From contig JBBINR010000024.1 in assembly GCA_037443785.1 (NCBI GenBank), positions 1-52,240 of the forward strand: a stretch of 52,240 nt of DNA, read 5' to 3'. Under the pieces are notes generated by a model. It saw nothing but the letters and a program-made list of their open reading frames with translations, ran no database searches and was not told where the DNA came from. Of this stretch, positions 25,127 through 33,528 are shown piece by piece. The translations under genes were made by a program, and so were the position numbers. Source of the DNA: JAQUOA01 sp037443785. GTDB taxonomy: Bacteria > Bacteroidota > Ignavibacteria > UBA10030 > UBA8401. How positions within the stretch are numbered: the stretch's first letter is position 1; each line of letters starts with the position of its first letter.

Positions 25127-27583
25127 ATGAAAAAATTTTTTGGCGTTATCTTTATTGCAATAAGTTTTTCGTTCGCTCAAATGAAACAGATGGACGCGGG
25201 AGAGCTTCAACTGTCAATCGACAAATTATCGGTGCTCGGTTCCGTACTGTATGTTGGCGCGCATCCGGATGACGAGAATAGTGCTCTTCTCGCATATTTC
25301 GCCAAAGGGAAGTTGTACCGAACGGGTTATCTTTCGCTAACGCGCGGAGAAGGAGGGCAGAATCTTCTTGGATCGGAACAAGGGGCAGAACTCGGAATCA
25401 TCCGGACACAGGAACTGCTTGCCGCACGAAGGATTGATGGAGCGGAACAATTTTTTACACGCACCATCGATTTTGGATTTTCAAAGTCATCTGAAGAAGC
25501 ACTTCGATCGTGGGACAAAGACAGCGTGTTGAAAGATGTGGTATGGGTAATCCGTAAATTCCGTCCTGATATTATCATCACTAGATTTTCACCAACGCAG
25601 GGGGGACACGGACATCATCTTTCTTCTGCAATTCTTGCAGAAGAAGCGTTTAAAATTTCCGGCGACCCGAATATATTTCCTGAACAGCTTAACTATGTTC
25701 GTCCGTGGAAAGCGAAACGGATTCTCTTCAATCAATTTCGTTTCGGCGGTGTTAATTCAAATCCACAAAATCTTCCAACATTAAAAATCGACGTCGGAGC
25801 TTACAATCCTCTTCTTGGAAAATCATTCACGGAGATTTCGGGCATTAGCCGGACAATGCATAAGAGTCAGGCGATGGGTTCATCACAATACAAAGGATCA
25901 TCGATCAACGAGTTTTCGGTGACGAACGGAGAAAAGGCAGTCAATGATGTGATGGAGGGAATTGATATTTCATGGAACAGATTTCCGAACGGAAAAAAGA
26001 TTGAACAATTGATCAAAGAAGTGCAACGAACCTTCAATCCAGCGAAGCCCGAAAACAGCATTCCTGCATTGCTCCGCACACACACGGCGTTGCAAAAAAT
26101 AAACAACGATCCGCTGATCAACTGCAAAATGGAAGAAATCGAATCGCTGATTCAATCATGTGCGGGATTATGGATAGAAGCAAGAGCGGAGAATGCCGCA
26201 TATGCGCAAGGTGATTCTATTGGAATAACGATGACGTTCTTGAATCGTTCTTCGGCGCATATATCACTCTCGTCGATTTCCTCATCGGAATTGAACATCA
26301 ATATTCCATCACAGCAGGTATTAAAATTTAATGAACCGTATCAACTCCAACTCTCTTCGGTTGTTACCCGCGATCAGTTCGAAACACAGTCGTATTGGCT
26401 GCGAACGCCCGCTGCTCATAATCGATATTCAACGTACGATTATGATGTCATTGGGACAGCAGAAAATTCATCTCTCTTTTCCATTGCTGCTGCTCTTTCT
26501 ATTTATAAAACAACGATCATGATTCATGTTCCTGTACAATTTAAATGGGTTGATGACCGTGAAGGGGAAAAGTATCAAAATGTAGCGATCGTTCCGCCGG
26601 TTTCCGTGAGCACGGTTGAAAAAAATATTGTGGGAAACAATGGCGAGCATTCAATGCTTTCCGTTGCAGTGAAAGCACTGGAAAATAATATTTCAGGAAA
26701 AGTAAAGATCAATGTTCCGAGCGGGTGGACTGCGAGTGACGAGCAATCATTTACATCGCTTGCAATGAATGAAGAAAAGGCGTTCCAATTTTACATTCAT
26801 CCTGATTCAACAGCAGTTAGCGGAACATTCACTGCCGAAGCTGTTATTAACGGGAAAACTTTTTCGCAGACGGTAAAAATAATTTCCTTTCCTCATATTC
26901 CTCCTCAAACAGTGATGGAATCCGCAACAGGAAAATTACTGGTATTTGATTTGAAAAAACGTGGACGAGTTGTTGGATATATTATGGGAGCGGGAGATCA
27001 AGTACCAGCGGCCCTTCAACAAATGGGCTACACTGTTTCATTGGTGAGCGATGACGAGTTGAAGAACGGCGATCTGCAAAAATACGATGCGATTGTTGCC
27101 GGAGTCCGTGCATATAATACGCGCAACCAATTACGAACTTCCAATGCGAATCTGTTGAAATATGTTGAGCAAGGCGGAACGTATATCGTTCAATATCAAA
27201 CAGTAATAAAAGGGGAAACAGATAATATTGCTCCGTACCGTCTTGAGTTGTCGCGCGATCGTGTTACGGATGAAAATGCTGCAATAACATTTACCAATGT
27301 CACTCATCCACTGCTCAATTATCCCAACAAAATTTCTCAGATTGATTTTAACGGATGGGTGCAGGAGCGCGGTTTGTACTTTGCAAATAAATGGGATACA
27401 AAATTTGAATCGGTCATTTCGTGTGCCGACCCGAATGAGAAACCGACCGAGGGAAGTTTGCTTGTTGCAAAATACGGAAAGGGATATTACATCTTTACAG
27501 GGCTGGCATTCTTTCGGGAATTGCCTGCCGGAGTTGAAGGAGCATACCGCTTGTTTGCCAATATGATTTCAATTGGAAAGTAA
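25127..27583 (+). CDS. PIG-L family deacetylase with C-terminal extensions
   Basis: 818-residue exported protein. Signal peptide MKKFFGVIFIAISFSFAQ is followed by a PIG-L (LmbE) N-acetylglucosaminyl deacetylase-like domain, with zinc motif VGAHPDDENSALL (about residues 42-54) and a third ligand in GGHGHHLSS. The middle part has two Ig-like/NEW3-like segments. The C-terminal domain (about residues 610-818; YDAIVAGVRAYNT, YVEQGGTYIVQYQT) resembles a ThuA/GATase1 fold. This architecture is familiar from Bacteroidota. Likely substrate: an amino-sugar or N-acylated glycan in the periplasm (inference). The downstream SnoaL-like gene is 6 bases away. Confidence 0.88.
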   Translation: MKKFFGVIFIAISFSFAQMKQMDAGELQLSIDKLSVLGSVLYVGAHPDDENSALLAYFAKGKLYRTGYLSLTRGEGGQNLLGSEQGAELGIIRTQELLAARRIDGAEQFFTRTIDFGFSKSSEEALRSWDKDSVLKDVVWVIRKFRPDIIITRFSPTQGGHGHHLSSAILAEEAFKISGDPNIFPEQLNYVRPWKAKRILFNQFRFGGVNSNPQNLPTLKIDVGAYNPLLGKSFTEISGISRTMHKSQAMGSSQYKGSSINEFSVTNGEKAVNDVMEGIDISWNRFPNGKKIEQLIKEVQRTFNPAKPENSIPALLRTHTALQKINNDPLINCKMEEIESLIQSCAGLWIEARAENAAYAQGDSIGITMTFLNRSSAHISLSSISSSELNINIPSQQVLKFNEPYQLQLSSVVTRDQFETQSYWLRTPAAHNRYSTYDYDVIGTAENSSLFSIAAALSIYKTTIMIHVPVQFKWVDDREGEKYQNVAIVPPVSVSTVEKNIVGNNGEHSMLSVAVKALENNISGKVKINVPSGWTASDEQSFTSLAMNEEKAFQFYIHPDSTAVSGTFTAEAVINGKTFSQTVKIISFPHIPPQTVMESATGKLLVFDLKKRGRVVGYIMGAGDQVPAALQQMGYTVSLVSDDELKNGDLQKYDAIVAGVRAYNTRNQLRTSNANLLKYVEQGGTYIVQYQTVIKGETDNIAPYRLELSRDRVTDENAAITFTNVTHPLLNYPNKISQIDFNGWVQERGLYFANKWDTKFESVISCADPNEKPTEGSLLVAKYGKGYYIFTGLAFFRELPAGVEGAYRLFANMISIGK

Positions 27584-27589
27584 GACTAT

Positions 27590-28057
27590 ATGAATCCAGA
27601 ACAAAGACCAATTACGGGAAAAGAAGATCATAAAGATTTATCGCAGCCATACCAAGCGTTAGTGCAATTTTATTTTGCGTTCAATAATCGAGATTTGCAA
27701 TCGATGGCTCAGAATTGGGATCAATCAGCAGACGTTGCCATGGATAATCCGCTCGGTGGAATAAAACGCGGATGGGATGAGATTAAATCGGTTTATGAAC
27801 GAATCTTCAACGGACCTGCCGAAGTCTATGTTGAATACTACGATTATACCATTCACGAATCGGGCGTTATGTTTTATGCCGTCGGGAGAGAACGAGGATA
27901 TTTTAAAACTCAAAGCGGCGAGATACAACTTGCGATACGTACAAGCAGAATATTCAAGCGTGTGAATGGAATTTGGAAACAAGTTCATCACCATGGTTCT
28001 ATTGAAGATCCGAAATTGCTTGAACACTATCAGAATGCCGTGACTGGTAAAAAATAA
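27590..28057 (+). CDS. SnoaL-like/NTF2-fold protein (DUF4440-like)
   Basis: 155 residues with a cone-shaped NTF2/SnoaL-like fold. Features are YQALVQFYFAFNNRDLQSMAQNWDQSADVAMDNPLGG near the N-terminus and IRTSRIFKRVNGIWKQVHHHGSIEDP near the C-terminus, the conserved strand ending in HHHGS. Members are small ligand-binding or isomerase-like proteins; the function here is unknown. There is no signal peptide. It is separated from the PIG-L gene by 6 bases and is probably co-transcribed. Confidence 0.88.
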   Translation: MNPEQRPITGKEDHKDLSQPYQALVQFYFAFNNRDLQSMAQNWDQSADVAMDNPLGGIKRGWDEIKSVYERIFNGPAEVYVEYYDYTIHESGVMFYAVGRERGYFKTQSGEIQLAIRTSRIFKRVNGIWKQVHHHGSIEDPKLLEHYQNAVTGKK

Positions 28058-28099
28058 TCCCATAAATGAAGATCCTCAGAATAATTTTTAGTCGTCATT

Positions 28100-28291
28100 A
28101 TGGACCAGTCCTTCTGCGATATCTTTCACGAGGTTGACGGAAGCCGTGCATTTATGGCACTTTCTGAAGCATGCGAAATAGAACAACTACGACTTTGTGC
28201 ACAAAAAGAAAATCTTGAAATGGTAATTCGAAAGACGAAAAAATTCTTTCCCCGAGAAAACTATTTCTTTTTTGAGACGGTGAGACAGTGA
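28100..28291 (+). CDS. small hypothetical ORF coupled to the DNA methyltransferase gene
   Basis: 63 residues, not recognised. ATG at 28100, and the stop overlaps the GTG start of the following methyltransferase by 4 bases (GTGA), the classic arrangement of translational coupling. The sequence is charged, helix-prone and lacks a signal peptide (SEACEIEQLRLCAQKENLEM, then IRKTKKFF). It may be a leader that sets methyltransferase expression or a small accessory protein. The short length leaves real doubt that it is a gene. Confidence 0.45.
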   Translation: MDQSFCDIFHEVDGSRAFMALSEACEIEQLRLCAQKENLEMVIRKTKKFFPRENYFFFETVRQ

Positions 28292-29505
28292 AAAGTTCTC
28301 TCCAAAATTATCTCACCAATTTTATTTTTCAAGAGGAAGGGAGGCAATCCCGCACCCATGGTGAGAAAACGGTTATTGGCGGCCAGACAATCCCCAAATT
28401 TATCAACGAATTTTGGACATCGAAACAGCGGCAAGCACACTCGCTTCATGAAGTCTCGTACCGTGCATGTTTCAAGCCGCAACTTCCGCGATTCTTTATT
28501 GAATTGCTGACAAAAGAGAATGACGTTGTATACGATCCGTTTTCGGGAAGAGGAACGACCATCCTTGAAGCAGCGCTGCTCGGACGAAATATTGTTGCCA
28601 ACGACATCAATCCGTTAAGCAAAATATTATCGCTGTCTCGATTGAATATTCCTGCTGAGATTGATATCGACCGGCGCTTAGATGATATCCCATTTCGTAA
28701 ACACAAAAAACCGGATATCGATCTTTCGATGTTCTTCCATGAAGAGACGCTTCACGAAATTCTGTCGTTGAAGGCATATCTTCAAAAATCCGATAACGAT
28801 GCCGTTACTTCGTGGATTCGTATGATTGCGACGAACAGGCTTACCGGACATTCGAAAGGTTTTTTTTCCGTTTATACGCTGCCGCCAAATCAAGCAACAT
28901 CGCAGGAAAGTCAGAAGAAGATCAATAAAATCCGAAATCAGAAACCCGAGTATCGAGATGTTCGGAAGATCATTGTGAAAAAATCGAAACAGTTATTAAA
29001 AGATGTGACTGCCGATCAACAAAAAAATTTACGAGCCATTGCAAAGCACGCACGATTCTTTACCGGCGATGCGAGAGAGACAGAGAAGATTTTATCCGGT
29101 TCGATTCAATTAACTGTGACGTCACCTCCCTTCTTGGATGTGGTGCAATACGCGCAGGATAATTGGCTTCGTTGCTGGTTCAATGGAATTGATGCAAAAA
29201 AAATCGGTAAAAATATCACCATGTCAAAAACTGTTGACGAGTGGTCACGTGTTATGGGTGGAGTGTTTAATGAATTATACCGCATAACAAAAAAAAATGG
29301 GTGGGTTGCATTTGAAGTTGGCGAAATTCGGAATGGCAAAGTAAAATTGGATGAGTATGTTGTGCAGCTCGGTGCAGCATCTGGTTTTACGTGTGAAGCG
29401 ATTATGGTTAATTCACAACAGTTCACAAAAACCGCAAACATTTGGGGAATCTCCAATAATGCCAGAGGAACAAACACGAACCGGATCGTTATTTTTAGGA
29501 AATAA
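28288..29505 (+). CDS. DNA methyltransferase (N6-adenine/N4-cytosine class)
   Basis: 405 residues. SAM-binding motif I is VYDPFSGRGTTILEAALLGRNIVANDINPLS (FSGRG at 85-89). Catalytic motif IV is TSPPFLDVVQYAQDNWLRCWF (TSPPF at 278-282), the DPPY/SPPY-type amino-methylase signature. The order motif I, spacer, motif IV leaves about 190 residues for target recognition. The start is GTG at 28288, coupled to the small ORF. No restriction endonuclease gene is adjacent, so it looks like an orphan or a DNA-modification methylase. Target specificity is not readable. Confidence 0.87.
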   Translation: MKSSLQNYLTNFIFQEEGRQSRTHGEKTVIGGQTIPKFINEFWTSKQRQAHSLHEVSYRACFKPQLPRFFIELLTKENDVVYDPFSGRGTTILEAALLGRNIVANDINPLSKILSLSRLNIPAEIDIDRRLDDIPFRKHKKPDIDLSMFFHEETLHEILSLKAYLQKSDNDAVTSWIRMIATNRLTGHSKGFFSVYTLPPNQATSQESQKKINKIRNQKPEYRDVRKIIVKKSKQLLKDVTADQQKNLRAIAKHARFFTGDARETEKILSGSIQLTVTSPPFLDVVQYAQDNWLRCWFNGIDAKKIGKNITMSKTVDEWSRVMGGVFNELYRITKKNGWVAFEVGEIRNGKVKLDEYVVQLGAASGFTCEAIMVNSQQFTKTANIWGISNNARGTNTNRIVIFRK

Positions 29506-29539
29506 TTAGAAACATCATCCAACCGTAATTGTGATCATT

Positions 29540-29570
29540 AAAAAAGGCGAGCATTGCTCGCCTTTTTTAA
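29540..29570. terminator. bidirectional intrinsic terminator
   Basis: GGCGAGC (29546-29552) pairs with GCTCGCC (29556-29562) around ATT, extended by A6/T6 arms. It lies between the converging methyltransferase and DUF2911 genes and can end both transcripts. Confidence 0.9.
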
Positions 29571-29610
29571 TATTAGATGCTTACATCCGCCAGTATGGCG
29601 TATTTGTAAT

Positions 29611-30477
29611 TTATTTTTTCTTGCCTTTTGTGGGGGGAAGCTTTGTTTTCCATTCACTTAATTGTTTCTCAAAATTAGCAGTATTTGCGTTTGCTTTTTT
29701 CCCGGCTTCTAACGCTTCATCTCCGGTTTTCACTGCATCGTTCCACATTTCTTTTTGTGCGTAGAGTTGTGCCTTCAATGTGGTATTGGAAAAATTTTTG
29801 TCAAAGGCGATAGAGCGGTTGACAGCAGCCATGCCCTGTTCCCAATTCTCATTCTTGTCGAGGGAATATCGTGCAAGACTTGCTGCTTGCTGCGATGCTG
29901 CCTTGGCAAAATCATTTTCCGATTTCATCACATTCGTTTCCGTGTTGGTCGTAACAACAAAAGGAACAGCGATTTTTTCCCATCGCAATGTGATCGTTGC
30001 AGAATTAACATCGAGATTTGAAAAACTGTATGACAGCCATTCTTCATGTATTGCTTGTTCCGGGTTGACGGTAAATTTCAAAACAGTTTTTGTGGAATCG
30101 TAACTGTACGCGCCCCACTGATCGGCGACGGAATTGAAAATGACCGTCCATTGATGTTCTGTCGGAATGGTGAAGAACGAGTATGAGCCTGCTTTCAATG
30201 TTGTTCCGGAAATCGTCACATTATCCGAGAATGTGATGATGGTAGCATTGTTTGCGCCTGACCGCCACACTTCATTGTAGGGAACGAGTTTTCCCCAAAT
30301 CTCTCGTCCTTTTACTCCCGGGCGATGATAGGTAATTGTAATGGTGGTAACCCCGATGGTCTGCGAAACAGTTGCAAACGGGCTAACGCGCAATAACTTT
30401 GGCTGCGGTGCCTGCGCCCCAAGCAGCGAGATTCCAACAACAATGGTGCATACGATGGTGAAGGTTTTTTTGAGCAT
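29611..30477 (-). CDS. DUF2911 domain exported protein
   Basis: From the ATG at 30475-30477 (MLKKTFTIVCTIVVGISLLG, preceded by AAGGAGA) it is 288 residues. An upstream in-frame start would give 319 residues but lacks a good ribosome-binding site. A signal peptide is followed by a DUF2911 domain: SPFATVSQTIGVTTITITYHRPGVKGREIWGKLVPYNEVWRSGAN, GTTLKAGSYSFFTIP and WGAYSYD. A C-terminal helical, TPR-like tail (about residues 195-288) ends in a Lys-rich segment. DUF2911 function is unknown; it is common in Bacteroidota and usually exported. Confidence 0.92.
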   Translation of the reverse strand: MLKKTFTIVCTIVVGISLLGAQAPQPKLLRVSPFATVSQTIGVTTITITYHRPGVKGREIWGKLVPYNEVWRSGANNATIITFSDNVTISGTTLKAGSYSFFTIPTEHQWTVIFNSVADQWGAYSYDSTKTVLKFTVNPEQAIHEEWLSYSFSNLDVNSATITLRWEKIAVPFVVTTNTETNVMKSENDFAKAASQQAASLARYSLDKNENWEQGMAAVNRSIAFDKNFSNTTLKAQLYAQKEMWNDAVKTGDEALEAGKKANANTANFEKQLSEWKTKLPPTKGKKK

Positions 30478-30556
30478 GGGTTTCTCCTTATGTATTGATG
30501 ATGTGTGCGATAGTAAACCAGCAGACGATGTGAAAAGTTTCCCGAAAATAAACTGA

Positions 30557-30584
30557 TTGAAAATAAGCAAAATAGTTGTAATTT
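30557..30584 (+). promoter_or_regulatory. possible promoter for the tRNA-Gly gene
   Basis: TTGAAA (30557-30562) and TAATTTAG (from 30579) are 16 bases apart and lie 16 bases before the tRNA 5' end. TAATTTAG has one mismatch to the Bacteroidota -7 consensus TAnnTTTG. This is a reading by eye only. Confidence 0.35.
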
Positions 30585-30599
30585 AGGACTAAAATCACT

Positions 30600-30671
30600 G
30601 CGGGAGTAATTCAGTGGTAGAATGCAAGCTTCCCAAGCTTGACGTCGCGGGTTCGATCCCCGTCTCCCGCT
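30600..30671 (+). tRNA. tRNA-Gly (anticodon CCC)
   Basis: Folds as a complete cloverleaf. Acceptor arms GCGGGAG (30600-30606) and CTCCCGC (30664-30670), D-arm ATTC/GAAT, and anticodon stem CAAGC/GCTTG around the loop TTCCCAA. The anticodon CCC is at 30632-30634. The T-arm loop is TTCGATC with a G-T wobble at the stem base. The discriminator is T at 30671 and CCA is not encoded. It reads GGG glycine codons. Confidence 0.95.
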
Positions 30672-30748
30672 CTAAAAGGTAAATACAGAAGTGATTCCAA
30701 ACGATGGATTTTCGCTCATAACAAGCGGAGATGACAATTAGGATTGGA

Positions 30749-30778
30749 AAAAATCCCGAGAAGCTTCGGGATTTTTTA
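30749..30778 (+). terminator. intrinsic terminator after the tRNA
   Basis: ATCCCGA (30753-30759) pairs with TCGGGAT (30766-30772), extended by A and T runs, with a T-rich tail. It separates the tRNA unit from the response-regulator operon that starts at 30818. Confidence 0.8.
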
Positions 30779-30817
30779 TTGTGGGTTTCTTCTGAATGCT
30801 TTGCTATATTTCCCATT

Positions 30818-31195
30818 ATGGCTGAAAAAATCCTCGTTGTTGAAGATGATGTAAATATCAAGCAAGTCATCATCTTTAAACTTAAAAATTCCGGATATGA
30901 AGTTTCAACCTGCGGGAATGGAGTGGAAGCGCTGGAGTTTTTAAAAACGAATAGCGTCGACCTCATCATTACCGACGTGATGATGCCCCTGATGACAGGG
31001 AAAGAGCTTATCATTGCATTGAAGCAAAATCCTGAAACAAAAAATATTCCGGCCATTATGCTGACTTCACGGACACTGGAAAAAGAAATTGTTGAAGGGC
31101 TTGCGCTGGGAGCGGAAGATTATATTAAAAAACCGTTCAGCCCGAATGAACTATTGGCACGTGTTCGAATTGTTCTTGCACGAAAAAAATCTTAG
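30818..31195 (+). CDS. receiver-only response regulator
   Basis: 125 residues from the ATG at 30818 (MAEKILVVEDDVNIKQV). A single CheY-like receiver domain with acidic Asp10 and Asp11, phospho-acceptor Asp53 (IITDVMMPLMTG), a conserved Thr/Ser switch in AIMLTSRT and a Lys in EDYIKKPFS. No output domain is present, so it signals by protein contact. The next gene starts 8 bases later. Its place at the head of an apparent exopolysaccharide operon suggests it controls synthesis or export post-translationally, as receiver proteins do in some polysaccharide systems (inference). Confidence 0.93.
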   Translation: MAEKILVVEDDVNIKQVIIFKLKNSGYEVSTCGNGVEALEFLKTNSVDLIITDVMMPLMTGKELIIALKQNPETKNIPAIMLTSRTLEKEIVEGLALGAEDYIKKPFSPNELLARVRIVLARKKS

Positions 31196-31203
31196 CGGCA
31201 TTC

Positions 31204-32376
31204 ATGCGAACATTACGATTAACCACCGTCCAGAAGATTCTTCTCACCATTGCCATTCTTTTGTTTTCCGTTATTGCCGCTCCTCAAATTGTTTGGTTCT
31301 TTCTGCCGGTGCATCCTCTTGATATTATCGTCATCGATAAAACGACCGGCACTGCGTACAGAGATCACCATTCGGTTTTTTGGCTCTTAAAACATTGGAA
31401 ATTTGTCCGCCCGTCCGACAATGCATTTTATGACGAAACAAAAGATTATTACGGATTTTTTCCGGACGACAGCACCTACAGCATCCCAGCTTCGCTTCAC
31501 ATGAACAATAAAGATTTAGTGTACCTCACGGATACCTACGGTGTGTATCGTTATCCTGTTTCACCTGACGTGTATGAACGATTGATTGCGAAAGAATATG
31601 TTCCAACCGAACTGATCTACGGCGGAATGATTTCCGAAGAGATTTCAAAACTGGAACAGTATGATTCACTCGGAGGGATGATCGTTGCGGAGTTCAATAC
31701 GCTCGAAAGTCCGACAGCAGAAACACCACAAATACAAAAAAGATTTGAACACCTTATGGGAGTTCATTTCACCGGAGTGATGGGACGATACTACGAACAA
31801 TTGCGCGATGTCCCGCTGTGGATCAAAGAATCATATACGAAGCAATATAACCAAGAATGGAATTTTGTAAGGGAAGGAATCATTATTACCGACGGACGAC
31901 GTGGTAATGGACAGCATCCGAAGCTTGTCGTGCTGGATCGCAGCGATCTTGCCTACATGCCGGTGCATATTGAGAAAATCGAGCATCCGTTTATGGATAA
32001 CGTCGGGCGCGATGTTCCATACTACTATTTTTTTGAATATCTTGATTGTGATTCGTCAACGGTGGTGCTGGCGCAGTATGAAATCCAATGCACTGAGAGC
32101 GGGAAGGAAAAAATGAAAGCAGCAAATCTTTCGACGGTATTTCCGGCAATCACGGCATCGGATTCATTACTGAAAAATATTTACTTCGCGGGAGATTTTG
32201 CCGATAATGAAGTGCAGGTATTTTTTACGTATTATGCCGGCGCACAATATCCGCTTCGCTTACTGTATATGCCGTATCTGGTATCGGATCAAACACGGTT
32301 TTTCTGGCGGCTGTATGTCCCGTTGATGAACAATATTTTTGAACATTCCATCGAACGGAGACGTGTTCGACAATAA
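31204..32376 (+). CDS. unrecognised membrane-anchored protein of the exopolysaccharide locus
   Basis: 390 residues, not recognised. One N-terminal membrane anchor (residues 11-33, ILLTIAILLFSVIAAPQIVWFF), then a periplasmic domain beginning HPLDIIVIDKTTG. Distinct blocks are LVYLTDTYGVYRY, ELIYGGMISEEI, GGMIVAEFNTLESPTAE, GVHFTGVMGRYYE and a late KNIYFAGDFADNEVQ. The alternating beta-alpha blocks could be a Rossmann-like or hydrolase/GATase-like fold. It sits between a receiver protein and a HEAT/GT2/YaiO set, so a role in polymer modification or export is plausible. I cannot name a family. Confidence 0.8.
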   Translation: MRTLRLTTVQKILLTIAILLFSVIAAPQIVWFFLPVHPLDIIVIDKTTGTAYRDHHSVFWLLKHWKFVRPSDNAFYDETKDYYGFFPDDSTYSIPASLHMNNKDLVYLTDTYGVYRYPVSPDVYERLIAKEYVPTELIYGGMISEEISKLEQYDSLGGMIVAEFNTLESPTAETPQIQKRFEHLMGVHFTGVMGRYYEQLRDVPLWIKESYTKQYNQEWNFVREGIIITDGRRGNGQHPKLVVLDRSDLAYMPVHIEKIEHPFMDNVGRDVPYYYFFEYLDCDSSTVVLAQYEIQCTESGKEKMKAANLSTVFPAITASDSLLKNIYFAGDFADNEVQVFFTYYAGAQYPLRLLYMPYLVSDQTRFFWRLYVPLMNNIFEHSIERRRVRQ

Positions 32377-32391
32377 CAAAAGAGGTGCCGT

Positions 32392-33528
32392 ATTCTTTTT
32401 CTTTTTGTCATAGTCATTACGCTGTGCGTTTCGTTTCTTGTCGTTATCATTTCTGTTGGATTGGTCGTCCAAAAAGTGACGACAGGATTAAAAACGAAAA
32501 AATTCCTGCGGTTCCGGCAGGAAGCACAAAACGGCCTGAACATCTATTTGTTCGGCGATATTGCCGACGTCGATTTTATTGCCGAGCCGGAACGCTACCG
32601 CAAAGAACTCTTTCCGCATCTTCATCGTCTTCAATCAAATGTTCTAACCAAGGGAATGTTTGAACGGAACATTCGACGACGGGCTTTGCTTGCGGTCATG
32701 CTCGATATCAGTCACAGCATTGCCGGAGAAACTCAAGCACGATTGACATTTGCATTTCATCAGCTTGGATTTGTTGCACAGGAAATTAAGAATACCAAAA
32801 ATACGAAGTGGTGGATTCGGGCAAACGCATGCCGTAATCTTTGCCTGATGCAGGCAGACGATGCCTCCGAAGCGCTGGTGAAATTATTGGATGATGGGAA
32901 CGAAGATGTACGCGTCGAGGCGGCGCAAAGTCTTGTCGATACGATCGGTGTCTATGCTTTATCTCCAATTTTACTCACCATCAAAAGTATTTCTCCGTGG
33001 ATGGAAGTGCGGCTGTCAAAATCGATTTTACATTTTGGAACCGATGCGGTTCCGCACCTTGCCAAAGGGATGAAATCCGGATCGGTGAGAGTGCAGCGCT
33101 TTTGCGTACGGATGCTCGGCGATATCGGGGAAGTCTATGCCGTACCGATTATTCTGGAATATATCGACTATGAAGTTCCGGAAGTTCAGAATGAAAGTTT
33201 AATTTCTCTGGGAAAACTCGGCGATGCACGCGCGATTCCGATCATCGTAAAATATGTTGATGCAAAGAATGAACAACTCAGAATTTCTGCAGCAAAAGCG
33301 CTCGGGAACCTTTCTTCACCGTCTACCGCCGATGCGTTGAACAAATTGCTGCTTCAGGATACGATTGACGTGCGCCTTGCCGCCGCAGAAGCACTGTCAA
33401 AATTAGGAGACGTCGGCATCCGGACGCTTGAATACTCCTCACGAATGAATGATCCTGAAATAAAAATAGTCGCGTACCAATACCTGCACGAACTCGGGCG
33501 CGCGATTCCGTCGGAAAATACAGTATGA
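32392..33528 (+). CDS. membrane-anchored HEAT-repeat protein, probable ATT start
   Basis: At least five tandem HEAT-like repeats of about 31 residues are visible in residues 120-350 (pattern D.AIPIIVKYVD..NEQLRISAAKALGNL). The frame has no ATG near its start. A TTG at 32461 would cut a hydrophobic helix in half. The frame stays open back to the preceding stop at 32374, and an ATT at 32392 lies 6 bases after AAGAGG. Starting there gives a complete membrane helix (residues 2-25) followed by the soluble repeats, 378 residues in all. Its stop overlaps the GT2 start (ATGA). HEAT proteins scaffold partners; here probably the adjacent glycosyltransferase (inference). Confidence 0.8.
   Translation: MLFLFVIVITLCVSFLVVIISVGLVVQKVTTGLKTKKFLRFRQEAQNGLNIYLFGDIADVDFIAEPERYRKELFPHLHRLQSNVLTKGMFERNIRRRALLAVMLDISHSIAGETQARLTFAFHQLGFVAQEIKNTKNTKWWIRANACRNLCLMQADDASEALVKLLDDGNEDVRVEAAQSLVDTIGVYALSPILLTIKSISPWMEVRLSKSILHFGTDAVPHLAKGMKSGSVRVQRFCVRMLGDIGEVYAVPIILEYIDYEVPEVQNESLISLGKLGDARAIPIIVKYVDAKNEQLRISAAKALGNLSSPSTADALNKLLLQDTIDVRLAAAEALSKLGDVGIRTLEYSSRMNDPEIKIVAYQYLHELGRAIPSENTV

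Noticed and set aside
30595..31056. 153-residue minus-strand ORF ending in a GIEPATSSLGSLHSTTELLPQ-like sequence
   Set aside because: It is the antisense translation of tRNA-Gly plus the response-regulator gene. This tRNA-derived tail is a well-known spurious protein in databases.
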